Below are positions 60,131-64,000 of a DNA stretch of 64,000 nucleotides, one piece after another. Below the pieces are notes generated by a model. That model was given only the letters and a program-made list of their open reading frames with translations, had not been told where the DNA came from and searched no databases. Positions within the stretch are counted from its first letter, which is position 1. The number at the start of each line of letters is the position of its first letter. The stretch comes from Luzula sylvatica (taxonomy: Eukaryota > Streptophyta > Magnoliopsida > Poales > Juncaceae): NCBI GenBank assembly GCA_946800325.1, contig OX326961.1, forward strand, positions 3,884,655-3,948,654. The letters run 5' to 3'. Made by a program: the position numbers and the translations under genes.

Positions 60131-62117
60131 ATGCAGGAAGGTTGTTAGTTAGTTGGTTAGTTAGATAGTTAGTTAATTAGTTAGTTAGTTAGTTAATCAG
60201 TTAGTTATTTAGTTAGTTACTTAGATAGTTAGCTAGTACTTAGTTAGTTAGTGGGTTAGTTAGTTAATCAATATATATGTATCAAGGTAGTCAGTTAGTT
60301 AGTTAGATAGTTAGTTAATTAGTTAGTAGTTAGTTATCTAGTAGTTAGTTAGTTAGTTATTTAGTTAGTTAACTAATTAGTTATTTAGTTAGTTTGTTTA
60401 TTAGTTATCTAGTAGTTAGTTATTTAGTTAGTTATATAGTTAGTTAGTTAGTTAGTGGGAGGGTAAATAGTTAGTTAGTTAGTGGGTATGTGGGAAGGTA
60501 GTTAGTTAGTTTGTCAGTTAGTTAGTTAGTTAGTTTGTTAGTTAATTAGATAATTAATAGACATGTAGGAAGATAGTTATTTAGTTACTTAGTTAGTTTG
60601 TTAATTAGTTAATTAGTCTGTTAGTTAGTTATTTAGTTATTTAGTTAGTTAGTTAGTTTTTTAGTTAGTTAGTTAGAAAGGTAGTTAGTTAGTTAGTTAG
60701 TTAATAGGTATGTATGAAGGTAGTTAGTTAGTAAGTTAGTAGTTAATTAGTTTGTTAGTTAGTTAGTTAATTAGTTAGTTATTTATTTAGTTAGTTAGTT
60801 AGTCAAATTGCTAGTAGTTATTTAGTTAGTTATTAAGTTAGTGGGTATGTAGGAAGGCAGTTAGTAAGTTAGTTAGTTATTTAGTTAATATGTATGTAGG
60901 AAGATAGTTATTTAGTTAATTAGTTAGTTATTTAGTTAGTTATCTAGTAGTTAGTTAGTTAGTTAGTTTGTTATTTATTCAGTTAGCAAATAGTTAGTTA
61001 GTTAGTTAGTTATTTAGCAAGTTAGTTAGTTAGTTAATTAGTTAGTTAGTTAGTTAGTCAATATGTCTGTAAGAAGGTAGTTACTTTGTTAGTTAGTTAA
61101 TTAGCTAGTAGTTAGTTAGTTAGTTAGTTAGTTAGTATGCAAGAAGGTCGTTAGTTAGTTAGATAGTTAGTTAATTAGTTAGTTAGTTAGTTAATCAGTT
61201 AGTTATTTAGTTAGTTAGTTAGTTAGTTAGCTAGTAGTTAGTTAGTTAGTAGGTTAGTTAGTTAATCAATACATATGTATCAAGGTAGTTAGTTAATTAG
61301 TTAGATAGTTAGTTAATTAGTTAGTAGTTAGTTAATTAGTTAGTTAGTTAGTCAGTTAGTTAGTTAGTTAGTTATCTAGTAGTTAGTTAGTTAGTTAGGT
61401 CATCAGTTAGTTATTTATTTTGATAGTTAGTAAGTTGGTTAGCTAGTAGTTAGCAGGTTAGTTATTTATTTATTTAGTTAGTTTGTTAGTTGGCGGGTAT
61501 GTATGAAGGTAGTTAGTTTGTAAGTTAGTTAGTTAGTTAATAGGTATTTAAAAAGATAGTTTGTTAGTAAATTAGTTAGTTAATAGGCATGTAGCAAGAT
61601 TGTTATTTAGCTAGTTAGTTTGTTAATTTAGTTATTTAGTTAGTTAATTAGTTAGTTAGTTAGATACTAGGTAATTAGTTAGTTAGTAAGTTAGTTAGTC
61701 AGTTAGTGAGTTTGTAGGAAGGTAGTTAGTTAATTAGATAGTTAGGTAGTTAGCTATTTAGTTAGTTTATAGGTATGTATGAAGATAGTTAGTTAGTTAA
61801 TTAGTTCGTTATTTAGTCAGTTGGTTAGTTAGTTAGCTAGTAGTTAGTTAGTTAGTTAGTTAGTTGATTAGTTAGTTAGTTAGTTAGCTAGCTAATAGTT
61901 AGTTTGTTAGTTAGTTAGTTAGTTAGTTAGTTAATAGGTATGTAGGAAGGTAGTTAGTTAGCTAGTTAGTTAATAGGTATGTAGGAAGATAGTTAGTTAC
62001 TTAGATTGTAATATAGTTAGTTAGTTAGTTAGTATGTTCGTTAGTTAGTGGATATGTAGGAAGGCGGCTAGTTAGGTTGGTTAGTAAGTTAATCAATTTG
62101 TTACTTGAGTTAGTTAT

Positions 62118-62149
<32 letters not shown>

Positions 62150-62276
62150 CCAGTTGTTTGTTAGTTAGTTAACTAGTTAGTTATTTAGTTAGTTAGTTAG
62201 TTAGTTAGCCAGTAGTTAGTTAGTTCGTTGACTAGTTAGTCATTTAGTTAGTTAGTTAGTTATTTTGTAAATTAGT
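56813..62276 (+). repeat. TTAG satellite (block 11)
   Basis: About 5.5 kb in TTAG orientation. From about 57765 it parallels 23221-25300. The part at 61670-61960 parallels 28220-28540. No gene. Confidence 0.93.
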
Positions 62277-62840
62277 TAACTAACTAACTACATGACTAAC
62301 TAACTAACTAAATAACTATCTAAACTAACTAACTAACTACTAGCTAACTAACTAATTGACTAACTAATTTACTAACTATCTAACTAAGTAACTAACGAAC
62401 TAACTACCTTCTTACATACATATTTACTAACTAACTAACTAACGAACTAACTAACTAACTAACTACTAGATAACTAATTAAATAACTAACTAATTAATTA
62501 ACTAATTAACTAACAAACTATCTTTCTACATACCTATTAACTAACTAACTAACTAATTAACTAACTAACTGACTAACTAACTACATACCTTCTTACATAA
62601 CCGCTAACTAACTAAATAACCAACTAACTAACTAACTAACTACTAGCAAACTAACTAACTAAGTTAATAACTAACTGATTAACTAACTAACTAACTAACT
62701 AACTACTAGATAACTAACTCACTTATTAACTAACTAATTAATTAACTAACTATCTAACTAACTAACTAATTACGTTTTAACATACATATTAGCTACTAAC
62801 TAACTAACTAACTCACTAACTCACTAAGTAACTAATTAAC
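62277..62840 (-). repeat. TTAG satellite, flipped to CTAA (block 12)
   Basis: CTAA orientation. It parallels 27477-27965, including TCTTTCTACATACCTATTAA. Confidence 0.93.
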
Positions 62841-63455
62841 TAGTTAGGTAGTTAGTTAGTTTGAGAGTTAGTTAATTAGTTAGTTAGTTATTAGTTAGTT
62901 AGTCGGTATGTAGGATGGTAGTTAGTTAGTGAGTTAGTTAGTCAATTAGTTAGTTAGTTAGTTAATAGGTATTTAAGAAGACAATAAGTTAGTTAGTTAG
63001 TTAGATAGATACTAGTTAATAGGTATGTAGGAAGACAATTAGTTAGCTAGTTAGTTAGTTAATTAGTTAGTTAGTTAGATACTAGTTAAATAGTTAGTTA
63101 GTAAGTTAGTTAGTCAGTTAGTGAGTTTGTAGGAAGGTATTTAGATAATTAGTTAATTAGGTAGTGAGCTATTTAGTAAGTTTATAGGTATGTATGAAGA
63201 TAGTTAGTTAGTTAGTTAATTAGTTCGTTATTTAGTCAGTTGGTCAGTTAGTTAGCTAGTAGTTAGTTAGTTAGTTACTTAGTTGACTAGTTAGTTAGTT
63301 AGTTAACTATCTAATAGTTAGTTTGTAAGTTAGTTAGTTAGTTAGTTAGTTAATAGGTATGTAGGAAGGTAGTTAGTTAGCTAGTTAGTTAGTCAGTTAT
63401 CTAGTAGTTAGTTAGTTAGTTAGTAAGTAAGTTAGTTGGTTAGTTAGTTATCTAG

Positions 63456-63493
<38 letters not shown>

Positions 63494-63679
63494 ACTAGTT
63501 AGTTATTTAATTAGTCAGTTTGTTAGTTCTATAGTAGTTAGTTAGTTGGCTAGTTAGTTAGTTATTTAGTTAGTTAGTAAGTTAGTTAGTTAGTTAGTGG
63601 GAAGGTAGTTCGTTAGTTAATTATATAGTTAATATGTATGTAGGAAGATGGTTATTTAGTTAGTTAGTTGGTTTGTTAA

Positions 63680-63710
<31 letters not shown>

Positions 63711-64000
63711 TTTAGTTAGTTAGTTTGTTAGTTAGTTAGTTAGAAAGGTAGTTAGTTAGTTAGTTAGTTAATAGGTATGTGTGAAGGTAGTTAGTTAGTA
63801 AGTTAGATAGTTAACTGGTTAGTTAGTTAGCTTGTGGTTTGTTAGTTAGTTAGTTAACTAGTTAGTTAGTTATTTAGTTAGTTAGTTAGTTAGTTAGTTA
63901 ACTAGTAGTTAGTTAGTTAATTAGTTAATTAATTAGTTAGTTAATTAGTTAATTAATTAGTTAGTTAATTTGTTAGTTAGGAAGTTTGTTAGTTAGTGGG
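62841..64000 (+). repeat. TTAG satellite (block 13), runs off the right edge
   Basis: It starts AACTAGTTAGGTAG, as does 27960. It parallels 27966-28560 and continues out of the window. Confidence 0.93.

Overview
The window is repeat-dense plant nuclear DNA, most likely from a flowering plant. The evidence is an Athila-like Ty3/gypsy element, a Ty1/copia-type solo LTR, CACTA-type transposon ends, a Helitron 3' end, a tRNA-derived SINE, TAGGGTTT-type 5' leaders and a Helitron-borne or CACTA-borne patch of plant telomeric CCCTAAA. I see no intact host gene, rRNA gene, functional tRNA gene, CRISPR array or bacterial feature. The species cannot be told from the sequence.

Layout. 1-4008: 3' half of a Ty3/gypsy element (end of integrase, a long non-coding stretch, polypurine tract, 3' LTR). 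4009-5220: satellite built on the tetranucleotide CTAA. 5221-8302: 5' end of a CACTA-like element, interrupted by a solo LTR (6069-7527, target duplication ATTTC) of the same family as the first element. 8303-36247: about 28 kb of the same satellite, mostly read as TTAG, with several blocks flipped to CTAA, a 3.68-kb tandem duplication carrying transposon DNA and a SINE, and a 1.82-kb higher-order repeat. 36248-52581: a complete 16.3-kb non-autonomous CACTA transposon (14-bp TIRs, target duplication CTA). 52602-53611: a copia-type solo LTR (target duplication GTTAT). 53612-64000: satellite again, partly a diverged second copy of roughly 21.7-28.5 kb.

The satellite cannot encode protein: three TTAG units contain TAG in every frame, and CTAA gives TAA. 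This explains why there are no long reading frames from 12 to 36 kb.

The 16.3-kb CACTA element acts as a gene-fragment carrier. It holds the C-terminal exon of 26S proteasome subunit RPN5 with an in-frame stop, a broken SR-type splicing-factor fragment inside a sub-element bordered by GGGACGG repeats, an unrecognised multi-exon gene with stops, and a minus-strand exon series with a possible helical-repeat segment. No transposase is visible, so it would need one supplied from elsewhere.

The most unusual signals are the strand-switching TTAG satellite, empty sites inside the array that confirm the insertions, and two clusters of a 14-bp palindrome (TCCGTTGTAACGGA type, about 26 copies) in the first retroelement, one of them inside its LTR.
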